64,000 nucleotides of DNA from Paenibacillus plantarum (GTDB lineage Bacteria > Bacillota > Bacilli > Paenibacillales > NBRC-103111), in the NCBI RefSeq assembly GCF_013141695.1, contig NZ_WHNY01000075.1, positions 186,001-250,000 of the forward strand. The letters run 5' to 3'. Each line of letters opens with the position of its first letter. The stretch's first letter is position 1. Of this stretch, positions 1 to 7,601 are shown in pieces. A program made the translations under genes and the position numbers. The notes under the pieces were generated by a model. It did no database searches, was not told the DNA's origin, and saw only the letters and a program-made list of their open reading frames with translations.

Positions 1-1
1 A

Positions 2-49
2 AAGGCGCTGTATGCCAATATTATTTTGAAAAAGGGCGTAATTAGTTAA
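2..49 (+). CDS. C-terminal fragment of an upstream gene (unidentified)
   Basis: The first bases can be read as an open frame ending in TAA at 47-49 with the peptide tail ALYANIILKKGVIS. A second frame also stays open here until a TAG at 43-45, so the reading is not certain. The peptide is too short to name a family. The gap of about 70 bases that follows, ending in a GAGG ribosome site before position 119, suggests the next gene starts a separate translation unit. Confidence 0.3.
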   Translation, partial: KALYANIILKKGVIS

Positions 50-118
50 TAATTGAATTATCGATAACTCATAGGTAATAGAACGGTATTCATACTCAAT
101 AAGAAGCGAGGTTACTTT

Positions 119-1087
119 ATGTCAACTGTATCCCTTAACTCAAAAAGACCAATTGGTAATACGGGCTTGTTTGTCTCTCCGCTCTGTGTTGGTGGAGCTC
201 CACTTGGTGATATGCCGGAAATCTTTACTTTTAATGCTCCAGAGGAAACAGCTTTGGACACAATTCGCGCTGCCTTTGCAAGCTCGATTAACTTTCTCGA
301 CACTGCGGCTGCCTATGGTGAAGGCGAGAGTGAGCGCCGCATTGGCAAGGTAATTAAAGAGAATGGTGGACTCCCGTCGGGTTTTGTACTAGCCACCAAA
401 GCAGACCGTTGTTTACGGACTGGCGACTTCAGCGGGGAGCAAATAAAAAGATCCATTGAAGAAAGTCTCATTCGATTAGGACTAGATCGTCTGCAATATG
501 TCTATATCCATGACCCGGAGCATTCCACCTTTGAAAATATTATGGGAACAGGTGGCCCGCTTGAGGTGCTGAAAAACTTCAAGGATCAGGGGATCATAGA
601 TCATATTGGCATATCTGGAGGCCCCATCGACATGCTAATTCGTTATGTCGAGACAAGAGAGTTTAGCGCCGTGGAGACCCACAATCGCTATACACTGCTC
701 AATCGCTCAGCGGAGCCGTTGCTTGATATCGCCAATCAATTGGGGGTTGCTGTCATTAACGCAGCACCTTATGGCAGCGGGATATTAGCAAAAGGGCCGG
801 ATGCTTACGCGCGTTATGCGTATAGTGAGGCACCTCCTTTGTTAATTGAACGTGCAAGATCCTTCATGAAAATTTGCCAGGAATATGATGTTCCTCTTGC
901 CGCTGCAGCACTCCAATTCTCCATGCGCGACTCCCGAGTCGCGAGTACTGTCGTTGGCATGAGCAAGCCGGAACGAGTAGCACAGACGTTGGAGCTAGCC
1001 AATTATCCAATTCCTTTAGAGCTTTGGACAGCATTGGATGACATTGAATATTTTACTGAGGATCCTGAATCAGAGAGATTTTCATAA
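119..1087 (+). CDS. Aldo/keto reductase (D-threo-aldose 1-dehydrogenase-like)
   Basis: NAD(P)-dependent oxidoreductase of the aldo/keto reductase superfamily, cytoplasmic, 322 residues, a usual length. The catalytic tetrad is visible: Asp61 and Tyr66 in FLDTAAAYGEGESE, Lys94 in ATKAD and His131 in YIHDPEH. The overall pattern is closest to L-fucose/D-threo-aldose dehydrogenases, which oxidise free aldoses to lactones. It lies 15 bases before a sugar-acid dehydratase-family gene, so the pair probably acts on one sugar (aldose to aldonate, then dehydration); that link is inference. The start has GCGAGG seven bases upstream. Exact substrate cannot be read from sequence. Confidence 0.85.
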   Translation: MSTVSLNSKRPIGNTGLFVSPLCVGGAPLGDMPEIFTFNAPEETALDTIRAAFASSINFLDTAAAYGEGESERRIGKVIKENGGLPSGFVLATKADRCLRTGDFSGEQIKRSIEESLIRLGLDRLQYVYIHDPEHSTFENIMGTGGPLEVLKNFKDQGIIDHIGISGGPIDMLIRYVETREFSAVETHNRYTLLNRSAEPLLDIANQLGVAVINAAPYGSGILAKGPDAYARYAYSEAPPLLIERARSFMKICQEYDVPLAAAALQFSMRDSRVASTVVGMSKPERVAQTLELANYPIPLELWTALDDIEYFTEDPESERFS

Positions 1088-1102
1088 AGGAGATAGGTTA
1101 CA

Positions 1103-3805
1103 ATGAATGAAATTTACCAGTTTGATGAAATTGCTAGACTTCCATTACCTGGCGATAATTGTGCCGTTGCAACTCGAAATTTGGATGCTGGCACCGTTAT
1201 TCATTTTGAAGGCGAAACCTTGGTCATAGATTATACTGTTTTGGAAGGTCATCGGTTTGCTGTGAAGACAATACATCCCGGTGTTGAACTGCTTTCTTGG
1301 GAAATGCCGTTTGGAGTGGCTCTGCAAGAGATTCAGCCCGGTCAATATGTGATTAATGAAGCGGTATTGGACGCACTTAGCGGGCGTCAGCTGAAATTCA
1401 CTTTGCCTGCTCAGCCAAATTTTACGGATCAAATTCCTCCATTCGTTTTTACTGAGGAGAATTTTAAGCCTGCTCCGGCATCACCTATGTACGCGCAAAC
1501 TCGTACTTTTATGGGTTATCGTCGCAGTGAACCCCGTGGCGTTGGTACTCGTAACCACATAGTCGTGTTAGGTACCACCTCTCGTACGGGTAGCTTTTCG
1601 AAGCAGCTTGCCGCTCGACTACAAGGTGAACTGAAGAATTATCCCAATATTGATGGGATAGTACCTGTGGCGCATACGGAGGGCAGTACGGATAAGCTTA
1701 ATAACCTGGATTTACTACTGAGGACGCTCGCCGGTTTTATTGTGAACCCTAACGTGGGTGCAGTCTTGGTAGTTGATTATGGCAATGAACCGGTAACCAA
1801 TAAGATGGTGGAAGCATATTTGCGAGAACACAGCTATCCGATCGATGATGTATTGCATAAGTTTGTGTCGCTCGAAGGTGGCTTTGAACAGAATCTGGCT
1901 CAAGGCGAAGAAGTTATAAAGGAGTGGCTGCCTACTGTTAATGCCATGCAACGGACGGAGGAATCCATAAGTCACTTGAAGATTGGACTGCAATGCGGTG
2001 GCTCGGACGCTTTTTCTGGTATTTCAGCGAACCCGCTGCTTGGTTGGATTTCAGAAGAATTGGTACGCTACGGCGGAGCTGCCAGCATAGCCGAAACCGA
2101 TGAATTAATTGGTGCGGAACCCTATATTCTGTCGAAGGTTCGTAACCTTGAGACCGCAAATAAATTCCAAGAACTTGTGAACCGTTTCAAAGAGCGCACG
2201 TCTTGGCATGGTGCAAGTGCAGAAGGAAATCCATCCGGTGGTAATATATTTCGCGGCCTTTATAACATTTATCTCAAATCCATTGGTGCTGCTCGCAAGA
2301 AAGATCCGATCACTCGCCTCGATTATGCCACAGAATATGGGGAGCTCATGAAAGATGGCGGATACTATTTCATGGATAGCCCTGGCAACGACCTCGAGAG
2401 CATCGCCGGACAGGTGGCTGCAGGCTGTAATATGATCTTCTTTACGACGGGGAACGGCTCGATCACCAATTTCCCTTACGTGCCGACGGTCAAAGTGGTC
2501 ACGACGACGCGTCGCTTCCAATTGCTGACGAATGATATGGATGTCAACGCTGGCAAATTTTTGGAAGGCACGTCGATGGAGGAGCTCGGCAAAGAGGTTT
2601 TCGAACTGACCATCCAAACGGCTTCTGGTCAGCGTAGTGTTGGTGAGAAAGCAGGGCATGCCCAAGTGCAGATCTGGCGCAACTGGCAGCAGAATGATGT
2701 AAGTCAACTGGAGCTATTGCTCCATCCCTATGCGCCTACTGGAGAGCCAATTGAAATTCTAGCGGAGAAAGATGCGGTAGCTAGCCCGTTCCAATTCTCG
2801 TTCACACGTCATCAAAACCGCCAAGCCAGCGACAATATCGGCTTGATCCTGCCGACCAGTCTCTGTGCTGGGCAGGTAGCGAATATGATAACGCAGAAGC
2901 TGAATAAACAGGGTGTCGGGCAACCTGAGATCTCACGTTTTGTGGCTTTGGCACATACGGAAGGCTGCGGTAATTCGGGGGGGCAAGCTGAAAAGTTGTA
3001 TGCCCGCACAATGATCGGTTACATCACTCATCCGATGGTGAAACATTGTTTGCTGCTGGAGCATGGCTGCGAGAAAACCCACAACGACTACATGCACCAT
3101 CTGATGGAAGAGATGGGTGTTGAAACGAGTCGCCTCGGTTTTGCGAGTATTCAGCTTGATGGCGGAATTACGAAGGTAACGCAGAAGGTAGAAACATGGT
3201 TTGCCGATCAATTGGCGGCAGCTGAAGCAGATGTGAAGGAGACAATCGGTCTGGAAGGACTGCGTATTGGAATCATAAGCGATGGTTCCATCTCCGATGA
3301 TGAAGGAGAACAGCTGGAGAAGCTGACCAAGATGATAGTTGGCGCCGGTGGTGTAGTGGTTATTCCTGCGAACAGTGATTTACTTTCCACGGCTTCTTAT
3401 AGCCAAAATATTTTGACTTCGTCTGACGTCCTGCCGTCAATTGCCTATGGAGAGCATGTCCGCCACAATGGCTTCCATATCATGGAGACCCCGACGGAGC
3501 ATTGGGTGGAGACGGTAACTGGCCTTGCTGCTACGGGTGTAGAGTTAATTATCGCGCTTGTTGGTAATCGTCCGATGCAGACGCATCCATTCGTTCCTAT
3601 GCTGCAAATATCATCGGAAAAGGAAATGCTGCAAAACAATAACAATGATCTAGATTTGCTGCTCAGTGGAGATCCGAATGAGTGGACGAACAGGATTCTT
3701 GAGCGCGTCAAGCAAGTCATTGAGCATACCTATACACCTCGTCTCTACCAGCAGGGTAATGTTGATTTCCAATTGACACGTGGCTTCTTAGGTGTTTCGT
3801 TGTGA
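1103..3805 (+). CDS. UxaA-family (altronate dehydratase-like) protein with internally duplicated catalytic region
   Basis: 900 residues, against about 500 for ordinary UxaA/GarD-type sugar-acid dehydratases. Order of parts: N-terminal SAF-like domain (about 10-90); first UxaA core (about 135-560) with GVGTRNH, a substituted HTEGS motif at 191-195, and LQCGGSDAFSG around Cys298; then a second core from about 579 with the full HTEGCGNSGG at 618-627 and LLEHGCEKTHND, followed by a degenerate C-terminal domain ending with GNRPMQTHPF. Members of the family bind metal through such Cys/His residues and dehydrate aldonates. AAGGAG lies ten bases before the start. Cotranscribed with the aldo/keto reductase. 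Substrate unknown; activity may need residues from both halves. Confidence 0.8.
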   Translation: MNEIYQFDEIARLPLPGDNCAVATRNLDAGTVIHFEGETLVIDYTVLEGHRFAVKTIHPGVELLSWEMPFGVALQEIQPGQYVINEAVLDALSGRQLKFTLPAQPNFTDQIPPFVFTEENFKPAPASPMYAQTRTFMGYRRSEPRGVGTRNHIVVLGTTSRTGSFSKQLAARLQGELKNYPNIDGIVPVAHTEGSTDKLNNLDLLLRTLAGFIVNPNVGAVLVVDYGNEPVTNKMVEAYLREHSYPIDDVLHKFVSLEGGFEQNLAQGEEVIKEWLPTVNAMQRTEESISHLKIGLQCGGSDAFSGISANPLLGWISEELVRYGGAASIAETDELIGAEPYILSKVRNLETANKFQELVNRFKERTSWHGASAEGNPSGGNIFRGLYNIYLKSIGAARKKDPITRLDYATEYGELMKDGGYYFMDSPGNDLESIAGQVAAGCNMIFFTTGNGSITNFPYVPTVKVVTTTRRFQLLTNDMDVNAGKFLEGTSMEELGKEVFELTIQTASGQRSVGEKAGHAQVQIWRNWQQNDVSQLELLLHPYAPTGEPIEILAEKDAVASPFQFSFTRHQNRQASDNIGLILPTSLCAGQVANMITQKLNKQGVGQPEISRFVALAHTEGCGNSGGQAEKLYARTMIGYITHPMVKHCLLLEHGCEKTHNDYMHHLMEEMGVETSRLGFASIQLDGGITKVTQKVETWFADQLAAAEADVKETIGLEGLRIGIISDGSISDDEGEQLEKLTKMIVGAGGVVVIPANSDLLSTASYSQNILTSSDVLPSIAYGEHVRHNGFHIMETPTEHWVETVTGLAATGVELIIALVGNRPMQTHPFVPMLQISSEKEMLQNNNNDLDLLLSGDPNEWTNRILERVKQVIEHTYTPRLYQQGNVDFQLTRGFLGVSL

Positions 3806-3837
3806 TTTTAATTTAGAATTAGAATCTGAGGTATGGA

Positions 3838-3878
3838 AAAAGCCACTCTCAACGTTGGTTGAGGGTGGCTCTTTATTG
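3838..3878. terminator. Bidirectional terminator between UxaA-like gene and coiled-coil gene
   Basis: A 13-base inverted repeat (3841-3853 with 3858-3870, loop GTTG) carrying one mismatch, with CTTTATT following on the plus strand and TTTTT on the minus strand. It sits in the convergent gap between two genes and can serve both. Confidence 0.85.
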
Positions 3879-4829
3879 TCAACTGTCCAAGTTAGATTCT
3901 TCGATCCAATTGATCCGTTTCGTAATCAGGTCAGCTAGCGTAGACTCTGCGGCCGAGTACTCCTTTTGCAACTGAGAAACGACAGGACGAATTTTATTCA
4001 TGGCTGAAAGCGTTTGGCTTTGAGAATTCGTGATCCGACCTTGTACAATCCAGTCTGCAATGAGGCCATCAAACCAATAGTCAGCCATTTTCAGCGTGTT
4101 GCTGATATCAATTTCTATTTGAAAACTCCGATTCAAGTCGTTTAGTTCGTCACGGAAATTGAGGATCTGGTGATTAGCCCGATGAATAAACTGTTTGGCA
4201 TCATCCACATGCGTATGCTTTGCATGGGTGCTAATCAAGCCGCCGCCGCCCCATAAATCCCATTTCCCCCAATTTTCTGCCTTCTCTAGACTATTGGAAG
4301 CGTCTGTCAAGGAAGCTAGAACAAGCTTTCCAGCAGTCAGCGCTTCTTGCAGTTCTTTTACCAAAAGCTTCTGATCGTCGATGTTATCATCCATTCGTTC
4401 AAGTTCTCTAGATAATAGTGGTGCGTTTAAAAGTGCGGCTTCCTTCACTGCCATTAGCTTCTTATAGTCGTCTGCAGCACGTTGATAGTTAGCGAGGTCA
4501 TCACCGACTTGTATCAAAGCATTCTGTGCATCCAGAAGTGCCTGTTTGGCAGTTTCTAATTGAAGAGCAGCGTTAAGAACTTGTTGCCGTTCCATTTCAA
4601 GTTGCTCGGATTTACTGCGAAGAATCGTGTGGAATAAATTTGCAAGTGACATTCGCGTTAATCGCTCTACATCTGCCTGCTCCGATTCCAGTTGTAACTC
4701 AAGCCGTCCTATGAGACGTTCCTGCTCATATACTCTATTCAGAAGATCTTCTCTTTTGCGCTCTGCTTTATGCAGACGAAACATCCGTTCTTTCGCTACC
4801 CTCAATTGAAGGTTAAGATTATCTGGCAT
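3879..4829 (-). CDS. Coiled-coil protein of unknown function
   Basis: I do not recognise the family. About 316 residues from the ATG at 4829, chosen because GAGGG lies six bases upstream; a longer frame to 4931 has no ribosome site and would overlap the divergent promoter. The protein is almost entirely charged, leucine/glutamine/glutamate-rich heptads (roughly residues 5-130 and 150-190), with no signal peptide or membrane span. A glycine-rich patch WGKWDLWGGGGLIS near the middle, followed by THAKHTH, resembles a break between two helical arms. Cytoplasmic structural or regulatory role is possible but not shown. Confidence 0.65.
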   Translation of the reverse strand: MPDNLNLQLRVAKERMFRLHKAERKREDLLNRVYEQERLIGRLELQLESEQADVERLTRMSLANLFHTILRSKSEQLEMERQQVLNAALQLETAKQALLDAQNALIQVGDDLANYQRAADDYKKLMAVKEAALLNAPLLSRELERMDDNIDDQKLLVKELQEALTAGKLVLASLTDASNSLEKAENWGKWDLWGGGGLISTHAKHTHVDDAKQFIHRANHQILNFRDELNDLNRSFQIEIDISNTLKMADYWFDGLIADWIVQGRITNSQSQTLSAMNKIRPVVSQLQKEYSAAESTLADLITKRINWIEESNLDS

Positions 4830-4935
4830 CTTCATCCCTCGTTTCCCAGCATTTGTTAGATGGATCCCTTTTTCAATACGTGCGTAACGTTCGAGGGTTT
4901 CGGAAATTTTTTCGCATACACTTTGTGACATCCCT

Positions 4936-4945
4936 ATGGTATAAT
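4936..4945 (+). promoter_or_regulatory. Extended -10 promoter for the cupin gene
   Basis: TATAAT at 4940-4945 is preceded by TGG (4937-4939), an extended -10 of the TGn type. No good -35 is present at 17 bases. It is about 40 bases before the ATG at 4985. Confidence 0.6.
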
Positions 4946-4984
4946 TCTTTCTTTGTAAGTATAGAGAGAAATAGGAGAAATCAT

Positions 4985-5440
4985 ATGATCACCAAACAAC
5001 TTTCACCACTTGTTCAAACGTTAGATTTGAAACCGCACCCTGAGGGTGGATGGTACAAAGAGCTATGGAAAGCCTCATTCGAAATCCCAAAAGAAGTACT
5101 CCATGCAGCCTACTCGGGTTCGCGATACGCAGCCACTTCGATCTATTTCCTGCTTCATCCAGATGAATTTTCCGAATGGCACACGGTATTGTCCGACGAG
5201 TTATGGTTATGGCACTCGGGCAGCCCGATCGTGCTTACCTTAGGAGGAACAAGTGAGCAACCTAACGTTACACAGGAAATTATTCTAGGTCCTGATGTAC
5301 TGAACGGTCAGCATCCACAGGCACTTGTCCCAGCACATGTATGGCAAATGGCGCGACCGCTAGGCGATGAACCGGTTCTGGTTTCGTGTGTCGTTGCACC
5401 GGGGTTCCATTATGATGATTTTAGATTAATTAAGAAATGA
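4985..5440 (+). CDS. Cupin domain protein, DUF985 family
   Basis: 151 residues from ATG 4985, chosen because AGGAGA precedes it by seven bases and the DUF985 fold starts here (KPHPEGGWYKE). The family is a single beta-barrel cupin of unknown activity; typical features present are HPEGG near residue 20, SIYFLLHPDEFSEWH, and the C-terminal VAPGFHYDDF. No signal peptide. It stands alone, with its own promoter and the terminator at 5516-5553. Family members have been called epimerase- or enterotoxin-like from structure only, so no reaction is assigned. Confidence 0.85.
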   Translation: MITKQLSPLVQTLDLKPHPEGGWYKELWKASFEIPKEVLHAAYSGSRYAATSIYFLLHPDEFSEWHTVLSDELWLWHSGSPIVLTLGGTSEQPNVTQEIILGPDVLNGQHPQALVPAHVWQMARPLGDEPVLVSCVVAPGFHYDDFRLIKK

Positions 5441-5515
5441 TTAATAGATTTATTTTGCTAAGTTCCAAGTAATTTGTTAACTTGAAAATAAGAATGATTT
5501 TAAGCGTAAAGCATA

Positions 5516-5553
5516 CGCCGCTAGCTCTATTTTGGAGCTGGCGGCGTTTTATT
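5516..5553 (+). terminator. Terminator of the DUF985 gene
   Basis: Twelve-base stem (5516-5527 with 5535-5546, one G-T pair), loop of seven, then TTTTATTT. Confidence 0.85.
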
Positions 5554-5558
5554 TAGAT

Positions 5559-5594
5559 GATAGAAAGTATAAAGATGATAGAAAGTATAAAGAT
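5559..5594. repeat. Two tandem 18-bp copies
   Basis: GATAGAAAGTATAAAGAT occurs twice head to tail (5559-5576, 5577-5594), just after the terminator and before the hairpin array. Small, probably replication slippage. Confidence 0.8.
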
Positions 5595-5629
5595 GCAAAG
5601 AACAAGATTTTCTTTTATGTTTGGAAAAA

Positions 5630-6037
5630 TTGTGCGCAAGGGGAGCCTCCCGGTCGGCCGTCGCGCGCTAGCGCACAAAAATTGTGCGCAAGGGGAGCAT
5701 CTTGGTCGGCTGTCGCGCGCTAGCGCACAAAAATTGTGCGCAAGGGGAGCCTCCCGGTCGGCCGTCGCGCGCTAGCGCACAAAAATTGTGCGCAAGGGAG
5801 CCTCCCGGTCGGTCGTCGCGCGCTAGCGCACAAAAATTGTGCGCAAGGGGAGCCTCCCGGTCGGTCGTCGCGCGCTAGCGCACAAAAATTGTGCGCAAGG
5901 GGAGCATCCAGGTCCGCCGTCGCGCGCTAGCGCACAAAAATTGTGCGCAAGGAAGCCTCCCGGTCGGTCGTCGCGCGCTAGCGCACAAATATTGTACGCT
6001 AGTGAAGCATCCTGGCCAGCCATTGCGCACTTGCTCA
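5630..6037. repeat. Array of seven 51-52 bp GC-rich hairpin repeats plus one decayed copy
   Basis: Units start at 5630, 5682, 5734, 5786, 5837, 5889 and 5941, with a diverged copy from 5992. Each begins TTGTGCGCAAGG and ends GCGCGCTAGCGCACAA, so each unit folds on itself, and each junction GCGCACAAAAATTGTGCGC is a perfect inverted repeat around AAA. Units differ by a few substitutions and by one missing G in units 4 and 7. Several frames stay open across the array, but only because the unit lacks stops; no ribosome site or codon pattern supports translation. The composition is much richer in GC than the flanks. Confidence 0.95.
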
Positions 6038-6170
6038 CCCGAAACTCGAAAAAATCGAGTTACACCCACCATCCACACATCCCACACAATAAACGTAATA
6101 AAACACATATTCACATCGATTGTTGTACAATAAAATGGAGTTATGGCAAGTAAATGAACGAGGTGGCAGC

Positions 6171-7493
6171 ATGGTTAATATTTTGGTTGTAGATGATGAG
6201 CCGATGATTTGCAAGGGTGTTGCGACGATTTTGAAGCAGTCCAAGTTGGATATTAACGAGGTATTCATCGCGTATAACGGGTTTGAGGCGCTGGATTTTA
6301 TACATTTGGAGAAAATTGATCTTGTTTTTACAGATATTCAGATGGAGAAAATGAATGGGATTGAGTTGATTGAGAACATATTCTTAGAGGATCCTTCGAT
6401 TCCGATTGTGATTTTGTCGGCACATGGTGAGTTTGAGTATGCACAGAAAGCGATCCGTTTTGGAGCGAAAGAGTATTTGGTTAAGCCGATTACGCCGCCG
6501 CATCTCATTTCCGTTGTGACCAAGCTGTTGAAGGAAAAGGAAGAGAAAGGTCAGCGCTTCGCGAATTGGGAAGGCTCGCGTTCCCTGCCTGGGCACATGA
6601 CGCATGAGACGAATTATTATTTGAATGAATTGGTGACAGGAACGATCCATGAGTCTGAGGTTCCTACAATAAAAGAGACATTGGATAATCGTATGAATGG
6701 CACGTATTTTAGCATATTGACTATCAAATTATCATTAGAACGTGGCGGTATTCATGATCAGGAAATATCCACGTTGAAGGATCGCAGTTTGTTGAAATAC
6801 GCAGCGTTGAACATCATGGAGGAAACCGCGAGTCAGTGGAGCCATCTTGTTTTTAATAATCACAACTCCACCTTCACCTTGCTGCTGCAAATAACGGAAG
6901 AGGAAAGCAGAGGCTCGATGCGTGTGAACCAGCTATTGATGGTGGCTCAGATGATTCATACAAATCTGATGAAATATTTGAATGTAAAGAGTCTTATCGG
7001 CATCAGTCGCATCCATGAGGGCATAACGCAGTGGCCAGTGATGTATAAAGAAGCACTCGAGAGCTTAACTTGTTGTGAAAGCAATAAAGGTCACTACATG
7101 TTCTATATTGAAGATAAAGACAGCATCAATCCAGATCCGGACGTAACCATTGCTGGCGTAGATGAGGCGAACAATCGAATCGTATATGAGACTAAAGTGT
7201 ACATAGAGGGTCATTTCTGCGATAAAGGGTTGAAACTGCAGGATATCGCAGATGCGGTGCATTTGAGTCCGAATTATTTGAGCTATTTGTTCAAAAAAGT
7301 GATGGGCACGAACATCTGGGACTATGTCACGAAGCTGCGGATGGAAGAAGGGAAGCGTCTCATTCTGACGACGGATAAACGGCGCTACGAGATTTCCGAA
7401 GAAATCGGGTACGAATCACCAGAGCATTTTAGCAAAATTTTCAAAAAACATTTCGGAATTAATATCTCGGAAGTGAAGCAAACAGGTGCGTAA
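6171..7493 (+). CDS. YesN-type response regulator with AraC-family DNA-binding domain
   Basis: 440 residues from ATG 6171, preceded by GAGGTGG. Receiver domain (about 1-120) with the acidic pair in VVDDEP, phospho-acceptor Asp in LVFTDIQMEKMNG and Lys in YLVKPI. A middle region of about 200 residues is poorly conserved, and the last 100 residues are a double helix-turn-helix of AraC type (LQDIADAVHLSPNYLSYLFK, then EISEEIGYESPEHFSKIFKK). It should be phosphorylated by the YesM-like kinase at 11067-12830 and activate the transporter genes that follow directly. The direct repeats at 7488-7521 are its likely binding sites. Confidence 0.9.
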   Translation: MVNILVVDDEPMICKGVATILKQSKLDINEVFIAYNGFEALDFIHLEKIDLVFTDIQMEKMNGIELIENIFLEDPSIPIVILSAHGEFEYAQKAIRFGAKEYLVKPITPPHLISVVTKLLKEKEEKGQRFANWEGSRSLPGHMTHETNYYLNELVTGTIHESEVPTIKETLDNRMNGTYFSILTIKLSLERGGIHDQEISTLKDRSLLKYAALNIMEETASQWSHLVFNNHNSTFTLLLQITEEESRGSMRVNQLLMVAQMIHTNLMKYLNVKSLIGISRIHEGITQWPVMYKEALESLTCCESNKGHYMFYIEDKDSINPDPDVTIAGVDEANNRIVYETKVYIEGHFCDKGLKLQDIADAVHLSPNYLSYLFKKVMGTNIWDYVTKLRMEEGKRLILTTDKRRYEISEEIGYESPEHFSKIFKKHFGINISEVKQTGA

Positions 7494-7552
7494 CATACGA
7501 CATACTTAGCGTAATACGACACATCGCCCTTGCCTTGAACTCCCCTTATAAT
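7488..7552 (+). promoter_or_regulatory. Activator-dependent promoter with tandem direct repeats for the solute-binding protein gene
   Basis: GCGTAACATACGACA (7488-7502) and GCGTAATACGACA (7509-7521) are near-identical direct repeats spaced 21 bases. TATAAT lies at 7547-7552 and no -35 box is present at the expected place. The repeats therefore centre near -60 and -42 of the predicted start, the layout expected for AraC-type activators. The first repeat overlaps the stop codon of the response regulator. Confidence 0.65.
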
Positions 7553-7601
7553 CAAAAATGTAGCAACTACAAGTGAATGTGATTCGAAAGGGGAACCAAC
7601 C

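Noticed and set aside
2105..2707. 200-residue open frame on the minus strand inside the UxaA-like gene
   Set aside because: Lies wholly within a well supported gene on the other strand, no ribosome site, no recognisable family.
4830..4931. N-terminal extension of the coiled-coil protein
   Set aside because: No ribosome site at 4931 and it would overlap the divergent promoter of the cupin gene; ATG 4829 has GAGGG at good spacing.
4853..4984. N-terminal extension of the DUF985 cupin
   Set aside because: ATG 4985 has an AGGAGA site, and the extension covers the promoter TATAAT.
5630..6037. Possible CRISPR array
   Set aside because: The whole unit is repeated with period 51-52 and there are no unique spacers; no cas genes nearby.
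5532..6153. Overlapping open frames of 63-104 residues on both strands through the repeat array
   Set aside because: They run through the 52-bp units in several frames at once and their products are only the repeat translated. No ribosome site fits them.
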